Source: Gracilaria vermiculophylla (taxonomy: Eukaryota > Rhodophyta > Florideophyceae > Gracilariales > Gracilariaceae). Taken from it: a stretch of DNA of 51,168 nucleotides. Positions within the stretch are counted from its first letter, which is position 1. Each line of letters starts with the position of its first letter. Under the pieces are notes generated by a model. The model saw nothing but the letters and a program-made list of their open reading frames with translations. It was not told the origin of the DNA and made no database searches. Shown here one piece after another: positions 1-10,176 of this stretch. The position numbers were made by a program, and so were the translations under genes. The stretch covers positions 1,995,351-2,046,518 of the forward strand of contig JAHNZQ020003147.1 in assembly GCA_019155205.2 (NCBI GenBank), given 5' to 3'.

Positions 1-2
1 CA

Positions 3-770
3 GTTGACAATCCCATGGACCCCGGTGTAAACCTCAGCGTTGTTGAAGAGCCTCTGATGCACATCCCATATCGTCAAGTGATTGGCTGCCTCATGTATCT
101 CTCTGTGGGAACTCGACCAGACATATCGTTTGCTGTTTCTCGACTTGCAAAGTATGTCGAGAAGCACTCAGAGATTCACTGGAAGGCACTAAAGCGCGTC
201 ATGCGGTACCTCAACGGCACTCTCACCTTTGGACTCACATAAGGCTCTATTGCAGATACTCAGCTTCATGGGTACGTGGACTTTGATTGGGCAGGTGACA
301 GCACTAGTCGCAAGTCCAACAGTGGATACGTGTTCATAATGTGCGGTGCTCAGGTGTGTTGGAGCTCGCGCCAGCAGGAAGTAGTTGCACTTTCCAGTGC
401 TGAAGCTGAGTATGTGAGTCTGTGCTCTGGGACCAAGGAGGCGATCTGGCTTAGGCGACTGTGGAATGGCATCGGTAACGCAAGCGGTATGCATTTGGGG
501 AAGGCCGTGAAGATCTTGGTTGAACCCACTATTGTGTTTGTGGACAACCAGGGTTGCGTTGACCTCGCTCGAATTGGAGTTGTGAACAAACGAATCAAAC
601 ATATTGATATTCGCTTTCACTTCACCAGAGAGGCTTTGCAGGACAAGTCCATCGAGTTGCGGTACTGCCCGACTGAGCGTATGGTTGCTGACATGCTGAC
701 AAAACCACTTGGTCGCGTGAAGCTGGAGAAGTTCCGAGGTGAGATTGGCCTGCTGCCCCTAGACATTTGA
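3..770 (+). pseudogene. pol: copia Pol: end of reverse transcriptase plus RNase H
   Basis: This frame is open from the window edge to a TGA at 768-770, apart from one TAA at 240-242. It carries the classic copia reverse-transcriptase tail (a short IGCLMYL string, then TRPDISFAVSRL and a HWKALKRVMRYL helix). The RNase H domain follows, with the DFDWAGD strand, SRKSNSGYVF, the ALSSAEAEYVS active-site helix, VDNQG, KRIKHIDIRFHF, and the closing VADMLTKPL. RNase H cleaves the RNA strand of the RNA-DNA hybrid during reverse transcription. The three acidic positions are kept, so decay is light. The single stop is the only clear break. The N-terminal part (Gag, protease, integrase, most of RT) is off the window. 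Confidence 0.9.
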
Positions 771-780
771 AGTCAGTGAC

Positions 781-790
781 AGAGGGGGGG
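781..790 (+). other. Polypurine tract of the copia element
   Basis: AGAGGGGGGG lies directly against the TG start of the LTR and 10 bases after the pol stop codon. This is the usual position of the plus-strand primer in LTR retrotransposons. Confidence 0.8.
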
Positions 791-1328
791 TGTTGGATGA
801 AGTGCCTGTGCTGTCACCGACAACTAAATGTTCCCGGGAAAATGGGCTGCGTTGCATGTTGACTCTGTCTGATACACGTGTGCAGGTGTGCTACTCGGCA
901 CGTTGTTCACTACCATATCGTTTCCAGGTGTACACATTGCAAATTCAGCTTAATGTACACCGAATATGGTTTAGTGTAATGTGCCTCGTCATGGTAACTA
1001 TACACACACATTGCTGTACGGACACCAGTGGTGGCGGAATACAGAGAGTGTAAGGTGGTTGAGTGAATTTGTGCATTGTCATGGTCTCGTGAGTGTACGG
1101 AACTGTCATGCCTTGTTGTGCCTTGCTGTTGTAAGCACTATTGAATTGTGGCTATTACATTTATGTCATGTTAAAATATGATTGGTAGTATTGAGTGTCT
1201 CGCCTTTGTAGTGTAATTTCTGATGCAACCTAGTCGGTGCGACTGAACCACTATATACGTCGTGGTCGAGGCACCTCCAAGTAAATCCAAGCCAGAGCTG
1301 GCGAACATTCTTAATATCCCTCCAACTT
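791..1328 (+). repeat. 3' LTR of the copia element
   Basis: It begins TGTTGGATGAAG straight after the purine tract, a typical copia LTR start. It is AT-rich with no open coding frame of note. The end is uncertain: the inverted match to TGTTGGA (TCCAAC at about 1322-1327) suggests an end near 1328, and homology to element A starts by about 1355. No 5' LTR is available for comparison. Confidence 0.65.
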
Positions 1329-1354
1329 TCCCTTGCCTCTCTGACCTCCAATAT

Positions 1355-2202
1355 CAAGGAGCCGAGAGCAGCCTGCGGGAGCACGTCAGCGTGCACCAGA
1401 TTGGGGCCAGCTCCGGTATCGAGGATAGCGCGCACCATGATGAAGGTGAGCGGAGAACATCTTATAGAGGCGAATACCTCGTAATTATCATAGCAGAGCG
1501 TGCGAACAGAATCCTTAAAGGTGTCGAATGGGTCCAACGGGATTGGGAGGCCCGCCGATTCTGCATCGACGGAGCAGATGGCTTCTCCCCCTTTCCTAAA
1601 GGCGACCTCCGTGGAGCTGAGGCTCGATGGTAAAGAGCCACGTGGAGCCTCTACGCGTGGCTCTGAGGGTTTTCCTGGTTGGAAAAAGGCTGAATTCCAG
1701 TCGGGGCCGGTTTCTACGGTTATGCATCGCGATGCGCCGTGTTCCCTTGAGGTGCGAGCGCCTGGGACACCGGCACCTGTGTTGCGGGTGCAAGTGACAG
1801 TGGAACAGGGTGCACTCCCGGTGGATCACGGTAACCGTAGTTTCCTTGAGGGGAGCGAATGTCGCAATACGCGGTTCGATAACTTCCGCTCTCTGTTGGT
1901 GTGTCCTTCAGGTCCTGGAAGTTTTTCTCTCGTTCCTGTAGGATGGTGGCCCTCATTGCCGGGGTGAGAGTCGTACAGTGTACTGGCTCTCGAGACAAGC
2001 AAATCCTGCAAGGCGGTGGGTACCTTCGAGGGTTTGCAAATCGGACACTTCTATAAGATCCTGCCAAGGCGTACAAAGTGGGGGACGAGGGTGTCCTCGT
2101 CCTAGACGGTGCTCCCTGAGATAAGGCGTATGTGAAGGCAACGGTCTCTTGCTCTCGTACGAGCATGAGTTCGTCAACCTCCTCCGAGGTGCTGGATTCC
2201 AA
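1355..2202 (-). pseudogene. Element A: Gag C-terminal region and protease start
   Basis: The minus-strand frame 2202-1720 matches the same region of B at 19750-20220. It includes a conserved stretch with CRICLSREPVHC, which resembles a short zinc-binding site with spaced cysteines and a histidine, then a proline-rich linker. After a frame change, the ORF starting at 1537 gives the retroviral aspartic protease signature AILDTGAGPNLV. This DTG triad is the canonical catalytic motif and is better preserved than in B, where it reads DTGPGPNLV. The match to B ends shortly after, at the truncation point. The remaining residues of that ORF (to 1166) are read from the copia LTR and are not protease. 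Confidence 0.75.
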
Positions 2203-2217
2203 CGTCAGGGCGGATGC

Positions 2218-3926
2218 TCAATGGGTCCTTGAGGCCGCCGGTTTGTCCGAACGTGTAGTATGGTTGCGACGAGCGGCACAATGGGTATCCCCATAGGATT
2301 CCTCGAAACATGATAGCTCCGAATAGGTGGTCTTTGCGTGCGTTGTCAAGTGATTGCGCACCCTCGCGGGGATCGAGAGAAGGAGCCCCGCGACAAACAA
2401 CGACTTCAACCGCCATTCGGAGCACACGTTTCCACACCGTAAGGCCTTCGTCCACAGCTTCTGGGAGAACTTCGTCTCGATCATCCCCGTTTTCTGCCTA
2501 TAGGAGGTGACTTCAGCATCAGCATCGGCTATCACCTCGTGCGTGGCGTACATTTTTCAGAAGGAAATTGACCACCTCCGGGTTCGTCGTCAAGATCTCC
2601 GTTCCAGGATCATCCAGAACGGTGCTCTCCCCTGTGAGGTGCGGCTGCACCAGCGAGTAAACTTGGCCTGTGAGGTAGAACTGAAAGTATCATACGGCCG
2701 CACCTTCATGGACCCCGTTGGTATTACACACTGAACGGAAGCGCGTGAGAAACTTCAACACCGAGATGGGGTCTTCACCTGAGAAGGAGTGCTTCTTCAT
2801 TTAAATATCCATGCAGCGCTGGATCTCCGTGAGTCATTTAGCGACCGACGCGTCGTAAAGAGTGGAGCAATCATTCAACCTGTAGGTTTCATAATCCACC
2901 ACTTTAGCAAAGAGGCCGTTGAGCGGGACGACCTTTCAGACCCTTCTGCTCTTCTCCTTGGAAGGTATTCTCTCCTTCGAGCTGGAGCTGTTTACGGATT
3001 CGGAGTCTGAGATTCTCTCCGAATCGGTTTCTCGCTTTCTTTTTTTCTCCCTCTGTTTCTCTCGGCGTCTTTCCATGAGGTGGTCTGGGTTTTCTGACGA
3101 AACCCCCGTTATCGTGATCCACCCGAGGAGTATCCTGTCCTTCTTTCCATAGGTGAATTCCTTCGCGACCGGTATCCTGTCCCCCTCCGCAGGGCGTCAG
3201 GTCTAGAAGATGCATAGTAAGATTCCTAAGGTGGTCCTGTTTCCCTACGGCAGTGCCCTTTCCTTCTCTGATGTAGGGGGTGGCAGTATCCTCTCCTTCT
3301 CTGCCCGGGGTCACCATAGGTGTTGCTAGGAAGAACCTCTTCTGTACGGAAGAATAAATTTGAAACGCCGCTGCGTGGAGCAGCTGCGCGGTTTGAGAAC
3401 AAACCTCCGCACGGATAACATCTGAGATCAACTCGAAGAAGGGATCCGAATCCAGCAAAGCATCCACAGCACGTTGAGCACTCTCTGTTGCCATTTCCTC
3501 CACAAGGACGTGGCGGCGCGCTCCGAAATGGGCTTCAACGCCTGAAGGTATTCTTTCGACCAGCTCTAGTGAGAGCCAATCCGTAAGGCGTGGGGCAAGC
3601 GACTCCAGGAGGGAGCTAGCCTCCGGGTGTTCCGGTCCATGCAGCTCCTGAGTTGGCGGCTTCGATGCCGTGGGCGGTTCTTCAACCTCCATATCGGGGT
3701 TCTCCAGAGTTGTCGCGGGGGATTCCGATTGCCTTCGATCATGCATTCTCCTAAGAAGATTCCTGAAACGCTCCACAGAGGAGCCAGGATTCTGAAGGAG
3801 ACTTCCAGGGTCCTCCAGTATAGCGGCCATCTCCTGGGGAGGACTGCGCGTGCTGCGCCCACTGACGGAGGCGGTTGTTTGAGGATCCTGTAGGGGGGTT
3901 TCCTTCGGATGTTCGGAGGGGTCCAT
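2218..3926 (-). pseudogene. gag: Element A Gag
   Basis: An ATG at 3926 opens 340 uninterrupted codons to 2904. The frame then shifts and Gag continues to about 2218 with several stops. The N-terminal half is acidic and proline-rich with predicted helices. The middle is basic (KKKARNRFGENLRLR). The C-terminal half is the capsid-like helical core, sharing EGAAV, VVNFLLKMYAT and KLWTKALRCGNV with element B. Gag packages element RNA into the virus-like particle. The start is supported by alignment with B, whose Gag also begins about 155 bases past the LTR. A residual Gag of about 340 residues could still be made, but it lacks the core. Confidence 0.8.
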
Positions 3927-4061
3927 ACAGAAGTAGGTCGGGGGTAATTTTCTTCCACTTCCGAATCACCTAAAGGAAAATTCCACTGTTAGGGTTTAGA
4001 CGTTGCAAACTAGAAACATGGTTTTGCTGCAACTTTTGCGATTCTTTTAGGAACTGTGACC

Positions 4062-4079
4062 TTTTAATTCGGGAGACTA
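4062..4079 (-). other. Primer-binding site of element A (decayed)
   Basis: Directly inside the LTR, the minus strand reads TAGTCTCCCGAATTAAAA. The corresponding sites are TGGTCTCCTGACTTAGAA in B and TGGTGTCCCGACTTAGAA in C. The shared string 3-4 bases after the LTR is what identifies it as the tRNA primer site. The copy here has lost the TGG start. Confidence 0.65.
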
Positions 4080-4081
4080 GT

Positions 4082-4632
4082 TGTCGTACTGTCAGCGCTC
4101 CTCTCAAGGTAGTAAAACACAATGTCCATTAGGAGTTTTTGTTGACTCCAAAGATGCGTGTTCCTAAAAATGGTCTCTGGTATCCGCTGTCTCGAGCCAG
4201 GGGAGTTCTTAAAGGGGATCCGCAAACACCAAGCGGAGGGGGAGATTAACTGGGAGGGCAATGCTCCTACAGGCCCTCCTATGATGCGACCTAGGGATCG
4301 GCGGCTCAGAAACCTGAGGATGATTGACGAAAGTCTCCAACCAGAAAAGTAGATGAAGACTCAAGGGTGCTTGTCTTTACTTCCCCAGAGGTGGAGCTCA
4401 ACCGGCAGATTAAGTATCAAGCCGGGAGCCCGCCTCGACAGGTCCTACTACTGTAGTAATTACCTGCGTAAAGTAACTAAAATAGATAATAATTCTACAG
4501 TTTCGTAAGGATACTGTAGCGCACACGGGCGTATGCATCACGTGGCTCAGTTAATAAAATACGAGCCCTCCTTAGGAATATTTTCCCATAAGGCCACACC
4601 TCCATTTTTCCCTTAGGAGCCACTGTACCACA
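4082..4632 (-). repeat. 5' LTR of element A
   Basis: On the minus strand it begins TGTGGTACAGTGGCTCC and ends ACAGTACGACA. It aligns along its whole length with the LTRs at 17309-17861 and 27196-27748, including the core CTACAGTATCC and the block CTTGATACTTAATCTGCC. Its length is 551 bp against 553 bp for the B LTRs. Confidence 0.9.
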
Positions 4633-4976
4633 CTCCCATCCGTAGTGTAAGTCTGCAAGAGATATTTCACTACTCTGCAATGGATGCAAAACATTCCTAT
4701 AATGTCCTCATCAACCACCATGGTTTCATCCTGCATCCTACTGTGAAGTGATAAGCAACCAAGAAAATTCACTTGCGGCACAATAAAACTTGATCTTTTA
4801 CAGGAAACCAATTATTATTATACGATCACTACCGTTAAAGGCCGTATCTCCCATTGGAAAAAAAGAGCAGAGATTCTGCGAAGTGAATTTCTGTGTGACA
4901 CTTTGGTATACTGAGCAATGTGACAAGGCAATCTATAAATGCGATACTTAACAGCATTCATTAATAGGTCAATCAC

Positions 4977-5770
4977 AACATGCACTCCCTCCACTTGCTC
5001 ATAATAAAATTCTGAATATGATGCTTCGCACCAATTCGTTTTTCTTTAACGGCAACGTTTTTCCTCACGGCGAAATCCCTTGCGCTTGATCTTTCTGTAG
5101 TTTTTCCCGGATCTTTCGAGAGATATGCTTTAAATTTGTCAATGAAAGACTCCAAGCCCAACCCCAGGGTCTCGTTTCTTCTTCTGATTGGTTTTTTTGT
5201 TCTCTGTCTTCCGTCAGTACTCGTCCTCCGAGTCCAGCAGACTGCTCCCGTTATGGTTACCTCTTCTGGCTCCTTTTGAGGCTTAACGAGTTGGTTGTGC
5301 GAGGTTATACGTTACTGGGCTCTCTTTTTCCTGGGGTCTGCCCTCATTCCTACTGAGTCTGGTAGCGGCACACCACCCAAGGATGTTGGAAGAACGGTTG
5401 TTCTACCAACCAATGATCCCTCTCGTGTTTCACTTGGCCATATGGTGATCCTATGGGTCTTGTAGAAGCAGTTGACGGTTGTTCTTAAAGAAAAATCGCC
5501 ATCTCGTGCTTTTCATAAGATTCCCTTACCATCGTGGTCCATGTATGCTCGAATGTCTTGCTTTAATAACTGATACACCACTGAGAGAATCATTTCCGTC
5601 AAATTCCTTTGGAAACGTTGAGCCAGTACGGTAGTGATCGCATTGAATTCCAAGCGCGGTACTGCCATAGTGACACCCTCTACTTCCTCTTCGGATCCGA
5701 AGTGGTTGGCCAGATTGGCTCTACAGCACGGACTGGCATTTTTTTACCCTTCTGGTTGAGGAACGACCTC
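4977..5770 (-). pseudogene. Decayed Gag-like coding block of a further Ty3-type element
   Basis: On the minus strand one frame stays nearly open for about 265 codons, with only a few stops (one after RKKRAQ, one after HDGKGIL) before the TGA at 4977. It has a helical N-terminal part (LAQRFQRNLTEMILSVVYQL), a middle with PTSLGGVPLPDSVG, and a basic stretch with RQRTKKPIRRRNE. It ends with a segment resembling the entry into the Gag core of elements B and C (FIDKFKAYLSKDPGKTTERS). The layout of acidic helix, basic tract and core start copies that of B Gag, so I infer a distant Gag cut short by the LTR of element A. No LTR was found for it. Confidence 0.4.
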
Positions 5771-7775
5771 TCGTTTGTCCTAAAGGCCACTAGAGAACAT
5801 CGTATTCGTTTGCGTTAAAGGAAACGTTTCTGGGTGATCTAAAGTTTCTGTTCTTAAAATGCAATGCGCTCTCCTCTCTATAAATAAGTTACTGCACAAT
5901 TATTGGTAGGCTGGGTCTCGGTTGTTATGGGTTCACTACTCGTGCAAACTGTTTGTCAGCACATTTCTCACCCAAATTGTACTCAACGTCTTTCGTTTTT
6001 TTGGCTCTTTTACTCAAAACCTGTCGGTATGCACCACAAATATCTATTTCGAGAGACAGAAATGTGATTCGTCGTGCGGCTAACGCCAAACCGTATGATA
6101 GACACAAAAAGGGATACACGCCGTCCAAGCAGAGAAGTAGATCAACGTAAAAGAAGAGGATAAGTGGTATGTAGCATGATAACGACAACACAGAATGTCT
6201 GTAAGCATGAATCGGGTGGAAGGCTTACAGAAACCGATTTCTATCGGGGAATGAAGTGCTTGCGTCACTGACTTGTTGATGTCGCTGGAAAACATGCTGG
6301 TCGACTGTAAAATCCACATAGGCCGAAACCTCTGGAAAGGGTGATTGTCTTTCCTGACGAGAGATAAAGAAGCTCGCGCAAATTCCTGATTCTGGAGCGA
6401 AGCTCTAGATTTTTTACAGTCTAGGCACTCACGCAGCCACAAAATCGCCGTGGTGACACCTGGTGCGTTGCTGACGGTAGCGTGCTGGCAGAAATTGAAA
6501 TCTACCATTTCCACTTAGTCGTGAGTAGTTAGTTATTTGAACTAGGTCACAATATGGCTACCGTGCATGCCAACCAAACACGTGGTTCGCTCACTGAACA
6601 AAAAAGGCAAGTGCAATCTGTTCATTTAGTCGAAAAAGTGCCACACGTCCTAAACGTTTTTGGACAAGAATGGCTGGTGCCCTCGCCAGTTTTAAAACCA
6701 ATCAAAAACATTTGATGACTGCTGCCTAAGATGCATTATGCACTGAAACCGCAGTTAGAGACCGTTTTTAACTTAAGAACTTTATGAAAAATTGCTTGAA
6801 ATCTCTCAAATTCTGAACTGCATTATAGTGTATCAACTCAATGCCAAATCGATGTATTAGTGTTTTAAAGCAAAAAAGTTGAAGATCATACTACTTGGTG
6901 CCTTACAGTAGGATTTCATTTGCGAAGCATATATATCATTGAAAGTGATCTTGACATTAATTATTTCTGGAAACCAATGTAAAAAGCAGAAACTGGGTCT
7001 TACGTCGTTTGATTGACACTTTACGACATTTCATATGCTTCTAAAACATTGTATATGGGGCCGGCTGGTAAGGAATCTTAGTATTTGGAAGTGCGTGTGC
7101 AAATGATACCAAATCCTTCTATTTTTTATAATAAAATATCGAAGAAGCTCTCTTGGCATAGGTCACGCTCCAAAAACCTCCCTTTTTAAATTAACTCACG
7201 CCATGTGCACAGAGAATCTCTTACTTTATCTCAAATTCGTCTTACGCTTTTTGAAGCGTGGCAACATTTGTGACATTGCTCGCCCAGTTTTAAGCGCTTA
7301 AAATCTTTTTTCCCTTCCATTTCCATCAATTCTCACAATCTGATATTCGCCTCTTTCACTACGGATTTGCGATAAATTTCACAGCGATGATAACCATATA
7401 GGACTGAGAAGAAGTTCCGCTCCACCATTCCCGGCGAAATGCACTCGACGCGTTTATCATTGGAGTTTTTGATCCAATAATTGATGTGCAGCTTATGTTC
7501 AGCGCTCCTATTGCGTGCTGTGATGGATGTCAGAATCAAAAAGCTCGCGGATTTCTAATACTTTTACAGTTTGATCAGTGTGAAGAGAGTCGCATCAATG
7601 AGAAATGCAGTAAGGGAAGCTCTAGCTAAGTGATGTGAGCTATTTAGAATGGTACCGTATTGAAATTGACCGTTGCGAAGTAAGGGTATTTGGTATTTTG
7701 TTTCAAGTATGGGGAGAATATGGCATCATTTGCACACGCAATTCAAAAATCATAGATTCATATTTTCTCATCAAT

Positions 7776-7793
7776 TGGCCTCATATGAGGCCA
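7776..7793. repeat. 18-bp perfect palindrome TGGCCTCATATGAGGCCA
   Basis: The sequence equals its own reverse complement over 18 bases. Its 12-bp core CCTCATATGAGG recurs twice at 50871-50882 and 50892-50903. No gene borders it closely. Confidence 0.9.
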
Positions 7794-8377
7794 GAACTAT
7801 CACAATGCCAAAATAAAAGAGAAATGTCAACAGCGCTCTAGTTTTTGTTGAAAATAGAGAGTTTGTTTTATACAATTGATCCTTGCCATTGAAGCTCACG
7901 AGTTTATAAAGCCATTTTTAACATATCGTATGTTTAACTTTTTTTTGTTAAAGTAGTTCTATAGGTTTTTGGCAGTTCTCTCTAGAACTCTAAAATTAAA
8001 AAAAGTATTCTCGAGTTCACACTCGTGTGTTATTTGTCAGACTAGAACTTTTTGGAAAGTCATACCTCACCAAAAACTGAGAAACCAAACTTGTTTCAGA
8101 AATACTCAAGATTTACTCATTGAGCTCAACAGTAGAACTTGTCAAAATTTGGAACGCTTTGCTAAGGTTTTTAAGCTGCAGTAAACATAATAATATAAAT
8201 AGTTTTAACTAAAAATCTGTACCACATGTTTAAACACATAAAACCTGTTTTACTCAGAGAGATGTTTCAATGCATTTTCAACAGAATCTCCAACAGGGAA
8301 TGTGAGGACTGGAAAAGTAGGAAACTGGAATAGTTCTTAAGGTGGCAAAATAGGTGTAGCTTCGATTGTCTTTCAAG

Positions 8378-8794
8378 CTAAAATTCAGCGATATAATGAC
8401 GTTTTGGTGGAGGAGGAGCGTTTTCAATGGATGCAGAAGAAATGTGAAGTGTTTCCGGAGCAGATTCTGGAGGAAGGTCAGAGCTGACTGCAAACAGAAG
8501 TTGGCGAGGTCTTTTGAACAATTCCTTCATGCGACCTGGACTTTGGTTTGTCTCTGGTTGCTGAGAAATCTTCATTAGAACGAAACCCCGGAAAGGAGAA
8601 ACGCTCATGCCAGTGGAGTGTTTATAGTCATGCTTTTTTGCGCACAGGGTGTCGGAAGCCTTTTGAAAACGGTAGGTGGAAATGTCGTGTGTCTTGTTAT
8701 GAAAATAGCATATAAAATGGAGAGACAGTATACATCTCTCACAATTATCGCAAATAAAAAAGAAGCTATTGAAGTGTAAGCCAATGGGGAGCAT
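8378..8794 (-). CDS. 138-codon ORF of unknown nature
   Basis: The ORF runs from an ATG at 8794 to a stop at 8378. The start of the protein is rich in Phe and Cys (FFICDNCERC). The end is proline- and serine-rich (SSASIENAPPPPKRHY). I do not recognise a family. There is no related copy in the window and no visible promoter or splice evidence. In DNA of this composition an ORF of this length could arise by chance, so it is kept only as a low-confidence candidate exon or transposon fragment. Confidence 0.18.
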   Translation of the reverse strand: MLPIGLHFNSFFFICDNCERCILSLHFICYFHNKTHDISTYRFQKASDTLCAKKHDYKHSTGMSVSPFRGFVLMKISQQPETNQSPGRMKELFKRPRQLLFAVSSDLPPESAPETLHISSASIENAPPPPKRHYIAEF

Positions 8795-9329
8795 GTATTT
8801 CAGCAGGAACGGACCTGTAGATAACGTATTGACCAGGTGATGCGTTGGAAGACTAATAAAAGAAGATATTGACGCTGCGGATACTGTGGATACGGGAATA
8901 ATTTCTTAGTTCTTATTCAAACCCTTAAATTAGAAAGTAGTTCGCAAGCTAGCTTCGAATGCAGTGTCGTCCTGGAAGTAAATTTTGTTTTTCAATGTTT
9001 GCGAAATTTACGATAGCGAAAACACGGAATTTGATATTCGGAGTCAAAAACAATTGTTGAACAGAAAAATAAATAAGGGCAGAAATTGGAAGCAAAGAAG
9101 ACAAGATGTCGCAAAGAGAAAAAATGCGTGAAACATAGAGAGCCAAGAGAGAAGAAGCAGTACAATAGCAATACATCAGTAAGCAAGAGAGTAACAAGAC
9201 GCTGCAGAAAGACCTGGTGTAGTTCAACGCCCTCCGTGGAGGATGTTCTTAGCAATTTGCCGATGCATAGGATTCCGGTTCGAACGTAACGACACAGGGG
9301 CTATTCCGGTCCGTTTTGTCGGTGATTTC

Positions 9330-10047
9330 TGAAGTAACTAGCCCGATGTGTGTCCAGTGACATGGCACTCGCGCGGCAGCTGCGTGCAGCCTGATGGCTA
9401 CAGTATGGGGGCCGGCTGGCACCTGCCTTTCACGGTTCATTTAGTATTTTCGATATTTTTTTATTTGGTTATTTCGGCTATTCCGACTGGAGAACCACAG
9501 CACTTAGCGCGACGGCACTTCGGCCGTCGCGCCCAGTAAACCTCACCAAGCGGGGTCTTCAGTCTGAACGTGGCGCCCACCTGGGAAACTTTCTCTATTT
9601 TTAAAAAGTTCGCTGTGAACTACGGACATCCACCGCCCGTGAAGCCTAGAACCATTGTTTGGACTATTTTTTTTTTTTAGGGTCGCCCTCGAACAAGGTT
9701 ATCCCACCGAACCTCCGGCTTTCCCCTTTTGAAATTCGTCCGTCACCCGCTCAACGCGGCTTGCCTGATGCCCGCGCAGCCAAATATAATACGCAGCTGC
9801 TCCGGGATAGGCCGACATAGTACAGGGAATTCACACCGGACATTATGGAAACTGCCTTAATCATAGGATTTGCCCGATCTCTGGTTCTCCATTTGTCTTT
9901 CTCCTGCACACGTTAAGACGGCTTGGCCTCCGATTTACACCCGGCTCGTGCGCCTCGCCTGAGGAAGGCTCTGCCCCTAAACCACCTTACGAGAGGAAGC
10001 TTCTAGCCCCTCTCGTGGTAAATTTCCCTTTGGGGTATAGCACTACA
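9330..10047 (+). repeat. 5' LTR of element C
   Basis: It starts TGAAGTAACTA (compare TGTAGTACA in B) and ends CACTACA, three bases before the primer-binding site. It aligns with 39860-42587 once the inserted element there is removed. Shared blocks include ATTTTCGATATTT, GCGACGGCACTT, ACCATTGTNTGGACTAT and CGGCTTGCCTGAT. It holds a small hairpin, GCGACGGC-acttcg-GCCGTCGC, at about 9509-9530. Confidence 0.75.
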
Positions 10048-10050
10048 AAG

Positions 10051-10068
10051 TGGTGTCCCGACTTAGAA
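10051..10068 (+). other. Primer-binding site of element C
   Basis: TGGTGTCCCGACTTAGAA lies 3 bases after the LTR end. It differs from the B site at two positions. It opens with TGG, complementary to the CCA end of a tRNA. The tRNA was not identified. Confidence 0.7.
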
Positions 10069-10176
10069 ATGGAAATCTACTGGCAGATTCTCTTTGAGGC
10101 ATTTTATCCTTTTTATTTCTTGTCCGCTTAGGTATTCACCCGTAGGAGGCTTATACCGTTGTACGTTATACCTCCG

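Larger units (their letters stand above)
1..1328 (+). mobile_element. Ty1/copia retrotransposon, 3' part only
   Basis: The window opens inside the pol gene of a copia element. Visible in order are the end of reverse transcriptase, RNase H, a purine tract, and an LTR starting TGTTGGATGAAG. Reverse transcriptase before RNase H with no integrase behind it is the copia order. The 5' part lies outside the window. The right boundary is approximate: it is placed where a TCCAAC-like string mirrors the LTR start TGTTGGA and just before homology to Ty3 element A begins near 1355. The element sits beside truncated element A, so it probably inserted there or took part in the deletion. Confidence 0.85.
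1355..4632 (-). mobile_element. Ty3/gypsy element A, truncated (5' LTR, Gag, protease)
   Basis: Read on the minus strand this is the 5' third of an element closely related to element B (17309-27748): a 551-bp LTR, primer-binding site, short leader, Gag, and the protease start. Homology to B stops just after the protease motif near 1355, so RT, RNase H, integrase and the 3' LTR are missing. The copia LTR abuts the break. The Gag N-terminal half is less damaged here than in B. Confidence 0.85.
5771..9329. other. AT-rich stretch without a recognised gene
   Basis: There is no convincing gene in these 3.5 kb. The longest minus-strand frames are 6080-6514 (144 aa, no recognised motif) and 8378-8794 (listed separately). 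The one notable structure is the palindrome at 7776-7793. The sequence is probably old decayed transposon DNA, possibly including the upstream part of the Gag block at 4977-5770. Confidence 0.5.

Noticed and set aside
189..620. 143-codon minus-strand ORF
   Set aside because: It is the mirror of the copia RNase H frame on the plus strand.
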